Source: Schistosoma mansoni (taxonomy: Eukaryota > Platyhelminthes > Trematoda > Strigeidida > Schistosomatidae). Taken from it: DNA of 64,000 nucleotides. Below the pieces are notes generated by a model. It saw only the letters and a program-made list of their open reading frames with translations. It was not told the origin of the DNA and searched no databases. A program made the translations under genes and the position numbers. Where the stretch lies: assembly GCF_000237925.1 (NCBI RefSeq), contig NC_031502.1, positions 53,333,120 through 53,397,119 of the forward strand, read 5' to 3'. Numbering within the stretch: the stretch's first letter is position 1; every line of letters starts with the position of its first letter. Shown piece by piece: positions 33,785 through 46,458 of this stretch.

Positions 33785-36775
33785 CTGGGGCTCCTCTGGG
33801 GTTACTGCCGGTCCCAAGCCCGGGTAAAAGAGCAGGTTTGGACATGAGGTTAGCGACCCCATCCCGTAGAAAACTAACTCGCTAAAAGAACGATAACCAG
33901 AAAACTTAATTCAAACCATTTAAACTCTGCCCTGGAAGTTAGGAAGTCTTCATTTGGAGGAGTTATGACGCCTCATGATGGGAGACCGGGAGAGCCATTC
34001 AAATTGCTGCAGAAACGTAAAGATGCATCCTGGAGGTTCTTGGAATCAATGAAACACATTGGACGCAGGTTGGACAACAAAGACTAGCTTCAGGGGAGAT
34101 TATGTTATATTCCGGCCATGAAGAAGAAAATGCCCCACATACACAAGGAGTTGCATTGGTGCTGTCCAAACGAGCACAAAAAGCACTTATAGGATCGGAA
34201 TCTCATGGACCTAGGGTCATAAAAGCCTCCTTCAAAACAAAGGAGGAAAGGCAATGCAATGAAAGTCATTCAATGTTATGCACCTACCAACGGCCACAAT
34301 GAAGACGTTAAAGATCAATTCCAAAATAGGCTTCAGCTAATCTTCGAGAAATGCCCAACAAATAACTTGGCCATTCTGATGGAAGACCTAAATGTCAAGT
34401 TTGGAATGGATAACACTGGATATGAAGACATCATGGGACGACAGGAACTGACTGGGGAAAAGGGACGAGAATGGTGAGAGAATTTCAAATCTATGTGCCT
34501 TCAACAAACTGGTCATAAGCGGTAACATATTCCCATACAAACGCATACACAAAGCCACATGTACTTCACCAGATCACACTACAAAGAACCAAATCTACCA
34601 TGTCTGCATCAATAAAAAGTTCATAAGGATGGTGGAGGACGTGCGATCCAAGAGAGGATCTGATCTAACCTCAGATCATCACTTGCTGGTCGCCAAGATG
34701 AAACCGAAACTCAAGAAGCACTAGACAACGGGGCGGACAACGTCACAAAATTTTAGTACGGCCTTTCGTCAAGATTCAAGATAGCCTTCAGCAATAGGTT
34801 CCAGGTCTTTCACGATCTATTCAATGGAGGGAGAACTACTATGGAGAACAACAAGAAACAGATCACGGAGGCAATCACTTCAATATGTCATGAGGTTCTG
34901 GGCCGCAAAAATCATCACCACAAGGAATGGATCCCTGTTGGCACAGTGAATAAGACTGGCGAAAAAAGGAAAAAGAAGGCAGCAATCAATATCAATCGAA
35001 GAACAGAGAAAGTCAAGGCACAAGCCGAATACACAGAAGCAAACAAACAAGTGAAGAGGAGTATCAGAGCCGACAAACGTAAATGTGTGGAAGATCTAGC
35101 AATGACAGTGGGGAAGGCTGCAAGAGAAGGAAACGTGAGGCGAATTGTATGATACAACAAAGAAAGTCGCTGAAAATTATCGTAAACCAGAACGACCAGT
35201 GAAAATCAGGGAAGGCAAATTAATCACTGACATTGAAGAACAGTGGAACAGGTGGGTAGAGTACTTTAAGGAACTCTTAAATCGATCAGCCCCATTGAAC
35301 CCACACAACATCGAAGCAACGCTCACGGACGTCCCAATCAATGTTGGCCCATCAACAATTGAAGAGATCAGCACGGCCATCAGACAAGTAAAGAGCGGCA
35401 ATGCAGCAAAACCGGACAACATTCCAGCAGAAGCACTGAGGGCAAACGTAGCAGTAACTGAGAAGATACTCCACACTCTCTCAAGCGAAATTTGGGATGA
35501 ACAACAAGTACGAACATACTGGAAAGAAGGACTTCTGATCAATATACCAAAGGAAGGCGATCTCAGGAAGTGCGATAACTACAGGGGCATCACCCTTCTC
35601 TCAATACCAGGAAAAGTGTTCAACGGAATATTGTTAAACCGAATGAAGAGTTCCGTAGACGCTCAACTTCGAAACCAACAGGCTGGATTCCGTAATGATC
35701 GACCATGTATAGACCATATCTCAACTCTACGGATCGTCGTGAAACGATCATTTGAATGTAATTTATCACTCCGCATCAACTTCATTAACTACGAGAAAGC
35801 ATTTGATAGCGTGAACAGGACAACACTATGGAGGCTTCTTCGACACTACGGCGTGCCTGAGAAGATAGTCAATATCATACGGAAATCCTATGATGGATTA
35901 AACTGCCAAATCGTCCATGGAGGACAACTCACCGACTCATTCGAAGTGGACAGCTAGGATGCAGCTGGACGATTTATACTTCGCAGATGATCTGGCTCTT
36001 CTAACACACACGCAACAACAAATGCAGGAGAAAACGACCAGTGTAGCAGCAGCCTCAGCAGCAGTAGGTCTCGATATAAACAAAGGGAAAAGCAAGATTC
36101 TTCGATATAACACAACATGCATCAATTGAACCACACTTGACGGAGAAGCTTTGAAGGATAAAAAAACCTTTACATATCTGGGCAGCATCGCTGATGAACA
36201 CGGTGGATCTGATGCAGATGTGAAGGTGAGAGTTGGCAAGGCAAGAGCAGCATATTTACAACTGAAGAACAGCTAGAAGTCAAAAAATTGTCAACCAACA
36301 CCGAGGTCACAATTTTCAATGTGAATGTCAAGACAGTTCTACTGTATGGGGCGGATACGAGGAGAGCTACAAAAGCCAACATCCAGAAGATACAGGTGCT
36401 TATTAACAGTTGTCTACGCAAATTACTTCGGATCCGTTGGCCGGACAATATCAGCAACAACCTGATGTGGGGGAAAACAAACCAGATTCCAGAGGAGGAA
36501 GAGATCAGGAAGAAGCGCTGGATGTGAACAGGACACACATTGAAGAAAGCACCCAACGGCGTCACAAGGCAGGCCCTCACTTGCAATCCTCAAGGCCAAT
36601 GGACAAGAGGAAGACCAGGAAACACATTATGCCGAGAAGTGAAAACAGATATGAGAAGAAAGGATAACGACTGGATAGAACTGGAAAGGAAGGCCCTGGA
36701 CAGAGTGGGTAGGAGAATGCTGTTCGACGGCCCATGCTCCATTGGGGGTAACAGGCGTAAGTAAGTTAGTAAGGT
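33785..36775 (+). mobile_element. RTE (second family), near full-length, decayed
   Basis: The 5' UTR starts near 33785 (GGTCCCAAGCCCGGGTAAAAG). ORF remnants then run in order: endonuclease (about 33965-34720, with GVALVLSKRAQKAL, CYAPTNGHNEDVKDQF and ILMEDLNVKFG, where MGDLN has become MEDLN), the linker (34841-35152) and RT (35145-35957, with GFRNDRPCIDH and FINYEKAFDSVN). At 35950-35960 an internal deletion removes RT motif B and joins LTDSFEV to the sequence just before FADD. The C-terminus is frameshifted (36288-36764) and the copy ends with the GTAAGTAAG tail. Motif A begins FINY rather than FIDY, so the catalytic Asp appears replaced. Confidence 0.9.
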
Positions 36776-37239
36776 GTATTTTCCCATCCATTTAAGACTG
36801 TGAGTCGAATTCAACCAAGTGCAGGAAATTTATTTAGTTTCGAGCATCTTGGACTCTCTTCGACTTTGTGAGTTTCAAACGCCATGATGTTTATATCACG
36901 ACTGAAGAGGATAGAACTGTCATTGAACGGAGATAAAGCGGATTGGCGGTAATTGGTTTGGAATTTACCAATCAGAAGCATAGTAATATCATTATGAGAC
37001 ATGTGTACCGTGAGGTTATCCCGACCCAATATTTACTGTGTTACGTACATATTTCTTTAAGGATTTATACAAATGTTTACTGTTGCTCACCATAGACTTC
37101 ATCGATCTGGAATGATAACTTATTCTATCCCATCTATCTATCTGTGTACATCTATTACATGAAGATCTATCGAAAAGTCACCAATCTTTGGCGCCGCTAA
37201 AAACAACACCCTATTTTCCAATGGTTTCTCAGGCACTAG

Positions 37240-37900
37240 ACTTCAACCTGAGGGGATCTGAAGGGTTTAGCATGTGACTGACACAGGAGAGTGTGTTGCT
37301 CAGTGGATTGAAGAAGATTATCCTGAGGGAGATTCCACTATTTAACAACTCCGAGTAAGTTATTTCCGCTCGAAAAGGATATCCCTTCTATGTCCACCTT
37401 CACAGCATCGTATTCAGTTTCAAAAAAGTTTTAGTGAGAGGCAAGTTCGGCGGGCAGTACATGTGTGGAAACAGTGAGAGATGAGAGGGTACGATCACTT
37501 CATCCAAGAGCATACAATGTCACTATCTCATGAACTTCCGCTGAGTGATGGTTAAAAACGTAGTCCAGTGGAAAGATAGGTGCGCTGGGCTCCTAGAGAG
37601 TGCATTAAAATAAGCTTTCAAACAAAATAAATCTTTCTAACCAGTCCAAAATATCAATGACCGGGATGAAATTGTTATTTAGTGAGAACATTAAAGTTGC
37701 AGATGGTGTCGAGTCACGATTGACTATGATCACCACCACATGAAGATTACGTACCAGGTATCGACGTGGATCCCTCGGTAGGCCAAAAACCATAAGGATG
37801 TTGGTGGTTGCAATAAGATATATTTGTTGGCGATCTCGTGTTATCGAAAGAATACCGAGATGTGCCAAAGTTTACGGGTGGAACTGTCCACAGTAAGCAA
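37240..37900 (-). mobile_element. Probable CR1-like endonuclease-region remnant
   Basis: On the minus strand, broken frames read LSSLTVSTHVLPAEL then NFFETEYDAVKVDIEGI. These resemble the end of the CR1 endonuclease domain (SDH-LL-F-V, then NF-K-DY--L). It has the same orientation as the CR1 pieces at 33.3 and 31.9 kb. One element of about 6 kb, now carrying two RTE insertions, is therefore plausible. Confidence 0.5.
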
Positions 37901-38969
37901 GTTCGTGCAAGGTCACAGGCAAAGGAAGGAAAAGTCATTTTGGTACAGTTAAGCAAACAAGTACAGCAAAACAATCACTGTACAATTGGTTATAATAATA
38001 ATTGTTTCCATCATATTATCGTCATAAAAGTAGGTCACTACAAAGTCATCCGACAGCGATGTCAGTAAAAAATTCGTCCACATAGCTCTTATAGTAGCTT
38101 GAAGAAACAAATTTTGCAGGAAAGTCATGGGTCTCCATAATGCTTATGAGTTCAGAAATTTTGACCGTAGCGCTCATGTGCGAGGACTAATCTCCTGGCT
38201 ATTCATTTAAAGATCAGGTGAAAAGTATGACTGTAGGTCAGAGCCAGGGGTTCTCATGCTTTGTTTCAAAAATGAACATGTGTATTCCAGGTATGGAAGG
38301 CTATTAGCTTGAATCTTAACATTGTATGTCCTGGGTTAACGGCCCCAGGTGCCGTTTGCACCGCCACGAAGTCGGCCATAGAAGTCAGTTATATTTAGTA
38401 CGAAATTATTAACTCCTCTTGTCCCCAAATCTCGAGTTTATTATGATACGAATACGTGAACTGACTCCTGCAGTTAAGTAATGTTTACATATGAAATATT
38501 CCGTAAGGTGTTACGACGGAATTTTAGGGTATCTGAGACTGTAACTTATCCAAGTAAGTTCCTACGGTGTTGACCCCAATGAGGCTAAGGAGAAAGTTAA
38601 AAATCTCCACAAACCTACTTCTAGCTAAAGGCACTATGTATGGCCTCAGATATATGCATCAGGTGGAATGAACACGACAAATGTGGAAATATTTATTGTT
38701 TCACAAAACACGCATGGCAAATATATTATACAAGGAAGTATCATATCTTTATATTTCCACAATCTGGAGATATTGGTACAGACAGCTTGTGCTTGTACTG
38801 AACCTGCTGAAGATCATGTATTTGTTTCAGTAAACCCGTAGATTGAATACGATCAGTTCGCGCCAAACCATCTTGGGAGCGGGTGACATCCGGTGTGCAT
38901 ACTGCGCATAGTTTGTTGCGTGTTTCATTGGTGAACTCTAGTTAACTTGTTATTTTGTCACTTGGAAAT
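37901..38969. other. Upstream region of akirin
   Basis: Contains repeat-like sequence (about 37900-38400) and then the akirin 5' flank. No TATA box or leader exon could be identified with confidence. Confidence 0.4.
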
Positions 38970-39123
38970 ATGGCATGTGCTACGCTTAAACGAACCCATA
39001 ACTTTGACATCATGAAAGCCACTTGTTCCAAAAGAAGGCGATACCAAGCTTTAACTCGGAACTGCAACACGGAAGCATCAGCGTCAGAATCCCCATTCAC
39101 TCCCAAGGAGTTATCAACCCAAA
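38970..39123 (+). CDS. AKIRIN: Akirin coding exon 1
   Basis: 51 codons plus one base. ATG at 38970 gives the conserved MACATLKRT start; the in-frame TTG at 38955 is not needed. It carries the nuclear localisation motif. Donor A|GTACGT. Confidence 0.95.
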
Positions 39124-42100
39124 GTACGTTCGCTTTAGTTCAAATGTATTGTTTATCTTTCAAATGTTTGGGAATCAGACCTTATACAATATCCAAACAT
39201 CATTATACTTATTGTGTATTTAAGTAAATGAAGCCAGTGCTTCCTAATCACACATCATTAAGTATCTAAATCGGATTGGCCAATGTTCGGTGTTTTGTTT
39301 CTGCCGTTGAATATCCTCCTATTGTTCGGTGTTAGTTATGAGCCGAACTAATGTACAAAATATTTGGGTCGGTGGAGACTAGTTTTTGTGTTGTATGTAC
39401 TTTGTGCACTTGCACCACTTTTCACGTGTCAACCCCAGAGCGCTTATTAATTCAGCCGATGTGCCAATTAAGAGTAAGACTTTAAGTACGGTTTCATCAT
39501 GGTAAGCTTTATGAAAAGCTATCTTCACTCATTAACCCAGATTTCGTTACCATAGGTCTTTTTGTTTCCTTCATCCTCTAGAAACAAAGGTCCTTGTTTA
39601 CCTTGACTAGGACTCCGGGCACCAAAGACTGACCCAAATTTTACCCACCGTTAACAGCCCATTTGGAGAACATTGGAAGGGCAACCCTATCTAATGGGTT
39701 GACTCCATGGTACCTAACGAGTTTGATTCTGTTTCGTGAGTGAAATACTAGTCTATGTCTAAGGGCTAGATGTAATTCTTTTGAGTAGCCTTTAATCACT
39801 ATCAGTCTGTGAAAAAGACATGCTAATCACATGTATTTATTTGACTAAAATTTTCAAGCCATTTGTCTTCATAAACGCCTAAATTAGATTTGTAGAGAAA
39901 AAGCAAGCAAATTCTGGTTCTGACCATGGATATGTTAAGTATATTTTTACCCTTCTACAAGTTCGGGACACCGATGTCAGACTGTAATCATTTTTCTTGG
40001 CTCATTGGACTTCATCAGTCAAGGGGTTTTCCGGCAGTTTTCATCACTAAAGGATGTACTGGTGAAATGCGTAAACCTAAAAATTTGTTACTCGAACACC
40101 AGTCAGTCAGTCAGTTACAACGTGCTCAGATTGAGGCATACTGAGAACTCGTCAGTGTCGCCAACCTCAAATGATATTTGTCAAGAATACATGCCGGCCA
40201 CATTTTATTTGATTTCTTCCTAGTTGTCTTCCAGAAAACTGTTCACAGACTGTTTGTGACTAGCCTATCAGCAAATTTTTGTGCTTGTTAACTCTCGCCT
40301 TGATTTTTATTTCTGATATGTATAATGTTCCACTCATCAGCTCAGTTGAAACGGCGCATCAAGGAGGAAATTAAACGTCTACAACGACGTCGTTTGATAC
40401 CACGGTTTCTTGGAGGTCCCACCCCGGCAATAGCTGCGACATTCGCCGGTCATACAAAGGATGAAAACGTGGGTGAGTTGTTACTCTTTTCTGTCGAATC
40501 AGTTCAATTCATATATATAAAGTTGTAGTCATCTAATCACTGGCAGCGAGGTCTTTTTGTTCTAATGTATGCACACCTAAGCATTTGTACAAGGAGGCAC
40601 CAAACAAATATGAGCCACATAAATAATTATAATACACATGCACTTGAATTAAAATAGATAATTACGTGTACTAGAACCAGTCATTCTGTGTGTTACTACA
40701 GATTATCCCAAATCCAGTTAGTCTTTTACTAGCTGTTCCACAGTGCTGTTAACAAGATTGAGAGAACGAAAAGCGGATGTTCGGCGCTTTAATCGAGTTG
40801 TTGGATACGGAGGATCTACCTAGAGAAGTTGAAAAACCTTGATCACATACCGATGGTGCACATGGTCCCCAGTATCCTGCACGAACGAATGGCGTATGAG
40901 ACAGTTGTTGGTCACCGGTTACTATTGGATTGCAACTCCTAACATTGCTCTACTGCCTTATCAATCAGACCCCTAAGAAAAACCAAATGCTTATGTTTTG
41001 GTACCCAGGCAGTATCACAGCCTTCACAGAAGTTCAAAAGTTTGTGTCGCGCATATGTATTTGGTGCTTCCTTGTACCAATGTGTATGATTAAATAAATA
41101 TAAATGTTTTTGAGGTAGTGGGGAAGATCTGTAACTCAGGTGGATGATTTAATGGAGTTTTGTTCTCTGAGCTGGTCGACCAAACCATTCAACTCAAAAG
41201 ACAAAACTCCAAAATATAAATATTTCACAGTCAGTACGAGTTGAGAACTTGGCCTAATAACTTAGTTTCAGTCCCAAAATTTTCTCTTATAACCTATAAA
41301 TGGGTCAGTGGCTTGTTTGTTACTTATTAAAACCGGTTCCAAATTTAGTAAATATCAAAATCGTGATGTAAGATTTATCCAACCGATCCAAGATACTTCT
41401 ACGGAAATCTTGAAGCATTCATTTGTCTCATGATACCCTGGTCAGCAGTAAAAATTCTTTTATAAACGATTGCCAACCATTACTTTAAAAAGCATACTCA
41501 ACTAAAAAGTGTTACGGATAACTGGTTGATGATTTGTTTCACGTTTGCACAAGTCATCTCGATAAGTTATAAATCTTACTAATCATTTATGAAATGTCTT
41601 TCATTAAGAAGTTGATTTATAAGTGTGGTTACAACAACGGAAATATATGTATGTAAGACCATTCCAAAAAGTCTCGCTACATTGTATTGTACTTTATCCG
41701 ATATTGTAAAACAGAACCTATAAATTTACGACATATTTATACTTCTTACTTTTGTAATGTTTTGAGGATAATCATTTTATACTTGATGGTTTTGAATGTT
41801 TTAGTTATTAATCGAATAAATTAAATAATCCTTGTCACTTCTAAAACAATGAAATAGGACTTGTACGTGGCATGCCATTATATATCTAGCTTTCTATCTT
41901 ATAAACAAAGTTGTTTCTCACTTCATATTTTTTCTTGCATCAGTTGCTTCGTGCAGTGGTAGTTTTCGATCCATGGCTTTGCGGTCACCTACGTCAGATA
42001 GTCAAGACTCAGATAGTGATCAGTCACCTTTGCGTACCAGTGAACCAATTTTCCAAAAACTTGAAAATATCTCAGTTGGCTCCTCACAATCATCTTTAAA

Positions 42101-45100
42101 ACCTACACATACTATCGATTCAATGCCGATTTTCACCTTACCCCAGGTTACAGCTCTTTGTGAGCGCTTAATCAAAGAACGCGAAGCAGAGTTACGCGAA
42201 GAGTATGACAGTATATTATCTTGTAAATTAGCAGGTTAGTTCACAATATGATGGTTAGTGTATACTAGTCTTGAATATAAAACCTGTTTTCCAAACTTTC
42301 CGTCCGAGCAGACTTGTTAATTTAGATAAAATAATAGTTGGTTTTCAATGTTTTTTCCTACAAAGAAACTGTATGTAGGAATCCGAATATTATTTTATAA
42401 TTTAGGCACTTCAGTACTAAACAATGGCACTGAATGTCTAGCTAACTGCAGCAACACTTCAAACTTACCGTCTGTTATAAAGTAGAGTTTCATCATTTGT
42501 AATGAAGAATGTATACAGATTAGTAAATGAATAAACAGAATGCTCGTTGACGGATGAAAGTCGTAAGATGTAGCTGTGTGACTGGTGCTCATAGGACCGG
42601 ATTATCGATTCAGATTTTCCAATGAACTGATGTTAATGACCATTCGTCAGAAGAATAAGATATTTTCCAAATAAAACATTTTGCCTACATATGAGTTATT
42701 GAGAGAACAAGGAACAGCACCAGATGTCATGGGTGGTCAGAAGAAATCAGTATTGTAAGTCATTCACTCTAATGACAGTTAGGTCTAAGCCTTTCTCACT
42801 ATGTAACCAGTTCAATCATCTGGTACCTTCAATATTACATTTCTTGTTATCGTCGTAACTACTTTAAGAATATTATTTATTAATGTACCACTTGTTAGTT
42901 ATGTCCATAACTAACCAATCAAATCGTCGTTTAAGCGTCCACCACGTCAATCTGATCTGATGTGTCTGTGGACTATCCCTGTTGCATGTGACCTGCCAAT
43001 TGAAGTACATTATCCTATTGTTTTGGTGTGGTTCATAATTTCGATAAGACGCACAATACTGGTCTGTATGTTCGTGCGTCCCACTTAATGACTATAATTC
43101 CTTTAATTGTACGAATCAAATTGTTATTTTTACGTTTAGAAAGTTTATCAAGCTAAATAGTTTACTTGTTCTGACTGCTAAGCTAAGACTCTGTGCTTGA
43201 TAGTCTAGGGAATGGTTTAGAATTACATCGGTAGGAAATTACTTCTTCACTACATAGTGCAATATTTCTGATTGCTTATACCACTTCTATAACCACAGAC
43301 ACTATCAGCTTGTTCAAATCTGTTTATATTCCGTTGAGAATGTATAACTTTCAAAGAACAGTATTCTATTTAGAGATCATTAAATATTAGAGCGTAGTTG
43401 CATCAAACGCTGTCAAGTCTCAGACCGCGGCGTGAATTATTGTCGTATCATTACTAGTCTTAAATGCAACATTATCGTTCTTCTGAAGTGTAGTAACTTA
43501 CACTTTCGATACATTTGTACAACAAACCAATTATTTACAACTTTGACCTGAATATGACAAGCAAGGCTACTTTTATCCTCTTCGTCATTGTCCGTATGCT
43601 AAGTTCGGAAAGTCAATTTTGTGTGGAAGCTTTTCTTGATAGTGACCCTAAGAAGAATTAGTTTACACTCAAGTCAGTCCACTTATATACCGATTATTTA
43701 TTAAAAACGTTGTCATACTGATCGATCATCATAGTTAATTTACGTATACAATGAGGTGTTTTAAAATCAAATGGCTAGTTTTATATTGAATAGATTGATG
43801 CAAACTAGAATTCACTAAAAGTCGGTGGACGAGAATAAGTCTAAATTAATTAACGCGGAAAGTTAAGTTGATATACAGAATTCATTTCAAACAAGAACGT
43901 TATTTTTGAAACTGAATGTCATATTTCGGGGTTTAACATCAACAACTCCACATGCAGATTACTTTTGATTAACTAGACCGGGAAATACACTCAGATGGAT
44001 CCGGATCGCCTTATACAGTCGATTTATACTATAATAATAGTGATATTCGTTCAGCCCAGTCTGTTCAACTAAAATAAAATCTTGATAATTTATGTCGACA
44101 CTATTCCTTCTGCCAGTCAACTATAATACTCCATTACTTAAAAACGATTTGCCTAAGCGGTTCTCCACAAAAGTGTATTTCGTTTTCGGTACTTACAACA
44201 ACAACCAGGCGTAAGTAAAAAGAGAACCAGACTCCTTGAAGAGGCTAGTTCAACATCGTCAAAACAAAAAAACAATTGGGTAATTGTTTCAGACCTAAGC
44301 TAATTGAATCCTCCCTTACATTTCAGAGCAGTATGAAGCATTTCTGAAGTTCAATCATGATCAACTCTACAGTCGATTTCAGAACACCCCAATGAGTTGT
44401 AAGTTTGACATCGTATTTGTTCATAATGATTACGTTCCTTTTGGTTGACTATTAACTAGTCACCATTTGAACATTGCCGTATTTTCCATTCTAAGTCAAA
44501 GGATATTTCCCCATATATCGTTCTGACTTTATGTCTAGGTTCAGTTTATCAGGCAATGTAATTGTTTATCGGATTCGGCTTTTTAAATGCTCTGATGTTA
44601 TCTATTTGGGAAATAATCCAAGCAAATAATAATCACTCAGAAATTTGGTTAACTTAATTCGTGAATAAATAGGCTTGAAAATAAACTAAAACACACTACA
44701 ACCATTTCCTTCAAGAGAAAGTACAATTAGAATTCGTTAGATTTATTATTGATCACTTCTGAATATTTATCGGCACTCAGAAGCCCAGTTTTGTTTAATT
44801 TCTATTGATCTTCGACCTAAACACCGCTGAGACTTCTAAATCATATTTTCTATTCAGTCGATTATCTTTTACAAACAAACTTATCGTAAAGGTATTCAGT
44901 GTCATTAGTAATTTCGAAATCCAGTCCCCAAAGTAGTCATTTATAAACTCGCAAATTCTAGCTGATTTGGTAGGGATTTCGAGCATTTATCAAAAAAGAT
45001 ATAGTTAGTAAAATGAGTTACAAAGAATTGTAGGAACCAATCTTTTTACAAGGATATCCAACAGTATCGTTTAGTTTATTTTCACATAAAGATGATGCTC

Positions 45101-45371
45101 ATAATCTTGGTTTAGGTTCTCACTGGATTCTTCATCGGTAAAAACAATGAGAATTAATTTGACTAAACTTTTATTCCTTCATGACTCTGCCTTTTACGCC
45201 AAAGTTTTTCCGAAACCAAGCATTTCTGTCGCAAAATGCAACCGTTTTCTTAATTAGGGACCCCAATCGCAGATAATAATTTACAAGGTATTGTGTATTA
45301 ACAAACATAACACTGGTTAATTTTTTTAGAATATTTAATTTCTCTTAATTTTATTTTCAGATGTGTCATGA
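38970..45371 (+). CDS. AKIRIN: Akirin, nuclear transcription cofactor, five coding exons
   Basis: Exons 38970-39123, 40341-40472, 41944-42234, 44327-44398 and 45361-45371 are all joined in phase 1 and give 219 residues. The start MACATLKRTHNFD matches the akirin N-terminus (MACGATLKRT in vertebrates). A nuclear localisation motif SKRRRYQ lies at residues 20-26. The middle holds a basic helix KRRIKEEIKRLQRRR. The C-terminal third has FTLPQVTALCERLIKERE, LREEYDSILSCKLAEQYEAF, KFNHDQ and the invariant ending SYVS. Akirins bridge transcription factors (NF-kB-type, Twist) and SWI/SNF chromatin remodellers in the nucleus and act in immunity and muscle development. Length is close to the family's usual about 200. 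Introns carry only small repeat remnants. Confidence 0.96.
40104..40125 (-). mobile_element. SR2-like terminal relic
   Basis: The minus strand shows CACGTTGTAACTGACTGACT, the extreme 3' end of SR2-like elements, within akirin intron 1. It is very short, so the call is cautious. Confidence 0.45.
40341..40472 (+). CDS. AKIRIN: Akirin coding exon 2
   Basis: Acceptor CACTCATCAG|CT and donor GTGG|GTGAGT. It encodes QLKRRIKEEIKRLQRRRLIP and a hydrophobic linker. Confidence 0.92.
40565..40640 (-). repeat. Reverse tail of the unnamed dispersed repeat
   Basis: ACAAGGAGGCACCAAA on the plus strand is the reverse of the TTTGGTGC(C/T)TCCTTGT core found at 41058-41078 and, in diverged form, at 8236-8256. 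It sits in akirin intron 2. Confidence 0.5.
40755..41110 (+). repeat. Unnamed dispersed repeat, 3' part
   Basis: The segment begins with GAACGAAAAGCGGATGTTCG, which is closely similar to 63911-63930, and ends with CTTGTACCAATGTGTATGA and an AAATAAATA tail similar to 8240-8275. The three loci together outline one retroposed family of at least 500 bp. It lies in akirin intron 2. Confidence 0.65.
41944..42234 (+). CDS. AKIRIN: Akirin coding exon 3
   Basis: Acceptor TTCTTGCATCAG|TT and donor GCAG|GTTAGT; reading through the donor hits TAG at once. It encodes a Ser/Asp-rich linker and the conserved FTLPQVTALCERLIKERE helix. Confidence 0.95.
44327..44398 (+). CDS. AKIRIN: Akirin coding exon 4
   Basis: Acceptor CTTACATTTCAG|AG and donor AGTT|GTAAGT. 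It encodes EQYEAFLKFNHDQLYSRF, the conserved akirin C-terminal helix. Confidence 0.95.
45361..45371 (+). CDS. AKIRIN: Akirin terminal coding exon (11 nt)
   Basis: Acceptor ATTTTATTTTCAG|AT. The eleven bases complete a split Tyr codon and add Val, Ser and TGA, rebuilding the universally conserved akirin ending YVS. Confidence 0.93.
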
Positions 45372-45850
45372 GAGATGTCACGTAAATCAAACGATAGAAC
45401 CTCCTATCCCTCAAAATTATCTACTGCCTTCCATCTGGTACCGCATTATTGTTGGAGTGCTTGAGTTATTCTGAAGATGAACTTTAACCATGTGTTCTTG
45501 TTTCTCTCGTGCAACCTCAACTGCCTTTCCCTGATCTCTAAGCGTTTGCCAAACACATTGTTTCTTGTGTTTCAAAATTTTGTCATAGTTGTACTCGTAT
45601 ACCTAATACGCGCCATAAGTTGCATGTAATGGGGATTGTCAGATCAATGCTCAACTAATTGAACAAAAAACATTTAAAGCTCATTTTCTTTGTTCCTGAA
45701 AGGTTCAATATATTGTACTTCTATTTTCTGTATCTCTTACCATATATTCTCTGTGATGAACGATTTCGAAGGCCTGTTAACATTCTTAGAAGTTTCATGC
45801 CTTTAAAATTGAGTAAACTCGGCAAATAAATGTGATCGTTACAAATTTTT
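45372..45850 (+). other. AKIRIN: Akirin 3' UTR (inferred)
   Basis: Untranslated stretch between the stop codon and just past the AATAAA at 45825-45830. The length is inferred from the signal only. Confidence 0.5.
45825..45830 (+). promoter_or_regulatory. AKIRIN: Candidate akirin poly(A) signal
   Basis: AATAAA about 455 nt after the akirin stop, followed by a T-run near 45847, a typical cleavage context. Confidence 0.55.
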
Positions 45851-46264
45851 TTTTTGCTAGATTAGTAAAAAAGAGTTATGGCTCCCAGTCCTTTGGGTTT
45901 ATAAAATGTAGTGGTTTAATATGTGCTGTGGAATCTTACTAATATTATCTGTAATGAGGTGTGGACACTTAGATATGATATTCGCCTCCTATTTCAGTTT
46001 CTAGTACGCTCGTAATTGTAGCAGGAGTGAGTCATTTTACGCGTTTTGTCACAAAAATTTGAGAAGTAAAAGTACACTGAATGTATATTTTAAAATATTA
46101 GACACATCTTTTATCTAGCCAACAGAAATTAAGCACGTAATAATGTGAATTAGTGAGAACCCGTAACAAGTGGTGGGGTCTAAGCATGTCGAATACGTAG
46201 GAAAGTTATCTAACAAAATCAGTGGGATAGGATCGCCGGTTGAGTCCGGATATGCAAATCATTG

Positions 46265-46330
46265 GTAGCCGGCTCCATGGTCTAGAGGCTAAGAGTTAAC
46301 GCGTGGGAAGGGCAGTTTCGTGATACGGTG
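46265..46330 (+). repeat. Possible SINE head
   Basis: TAGCCGGCTCCATGGTCTAG followed by AGGCTAAGAGTTAACGCG resembles the tRNA-like head of the SINEs near 9.2-9.7 kb. It lacks a box B and a ribozyme. Confidence 0.45.
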
Positions 46331-46380
46331 TGCATATGAACGGCTGAAGAACCCTACGCTCGTTTACTCTGGCTAACGAT

Positions 46381-46440
46381 TCTTTAGCAAGGGTGTGCCC
46401 AACCCTCCACCCGGGCTTGGGATCGGTAGTAACCTTGTAA
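46381..46440 (-). mobile_element. Inverted 5'-UTR fragment of the RTE family
   Basis: The minus strand reads GGTTACTACCGATCCCAAGC CCGGG and GGAGGGTTGGGC, matching the RTE 5' UTR at 54935-54975. It lies in opposite orientation directly before an RTE body on the plus strand, which is a rearranged junction. Confidence 0.75.
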
Positions 46441-46458
46441 GAGCAGCAGGCGAAGATA

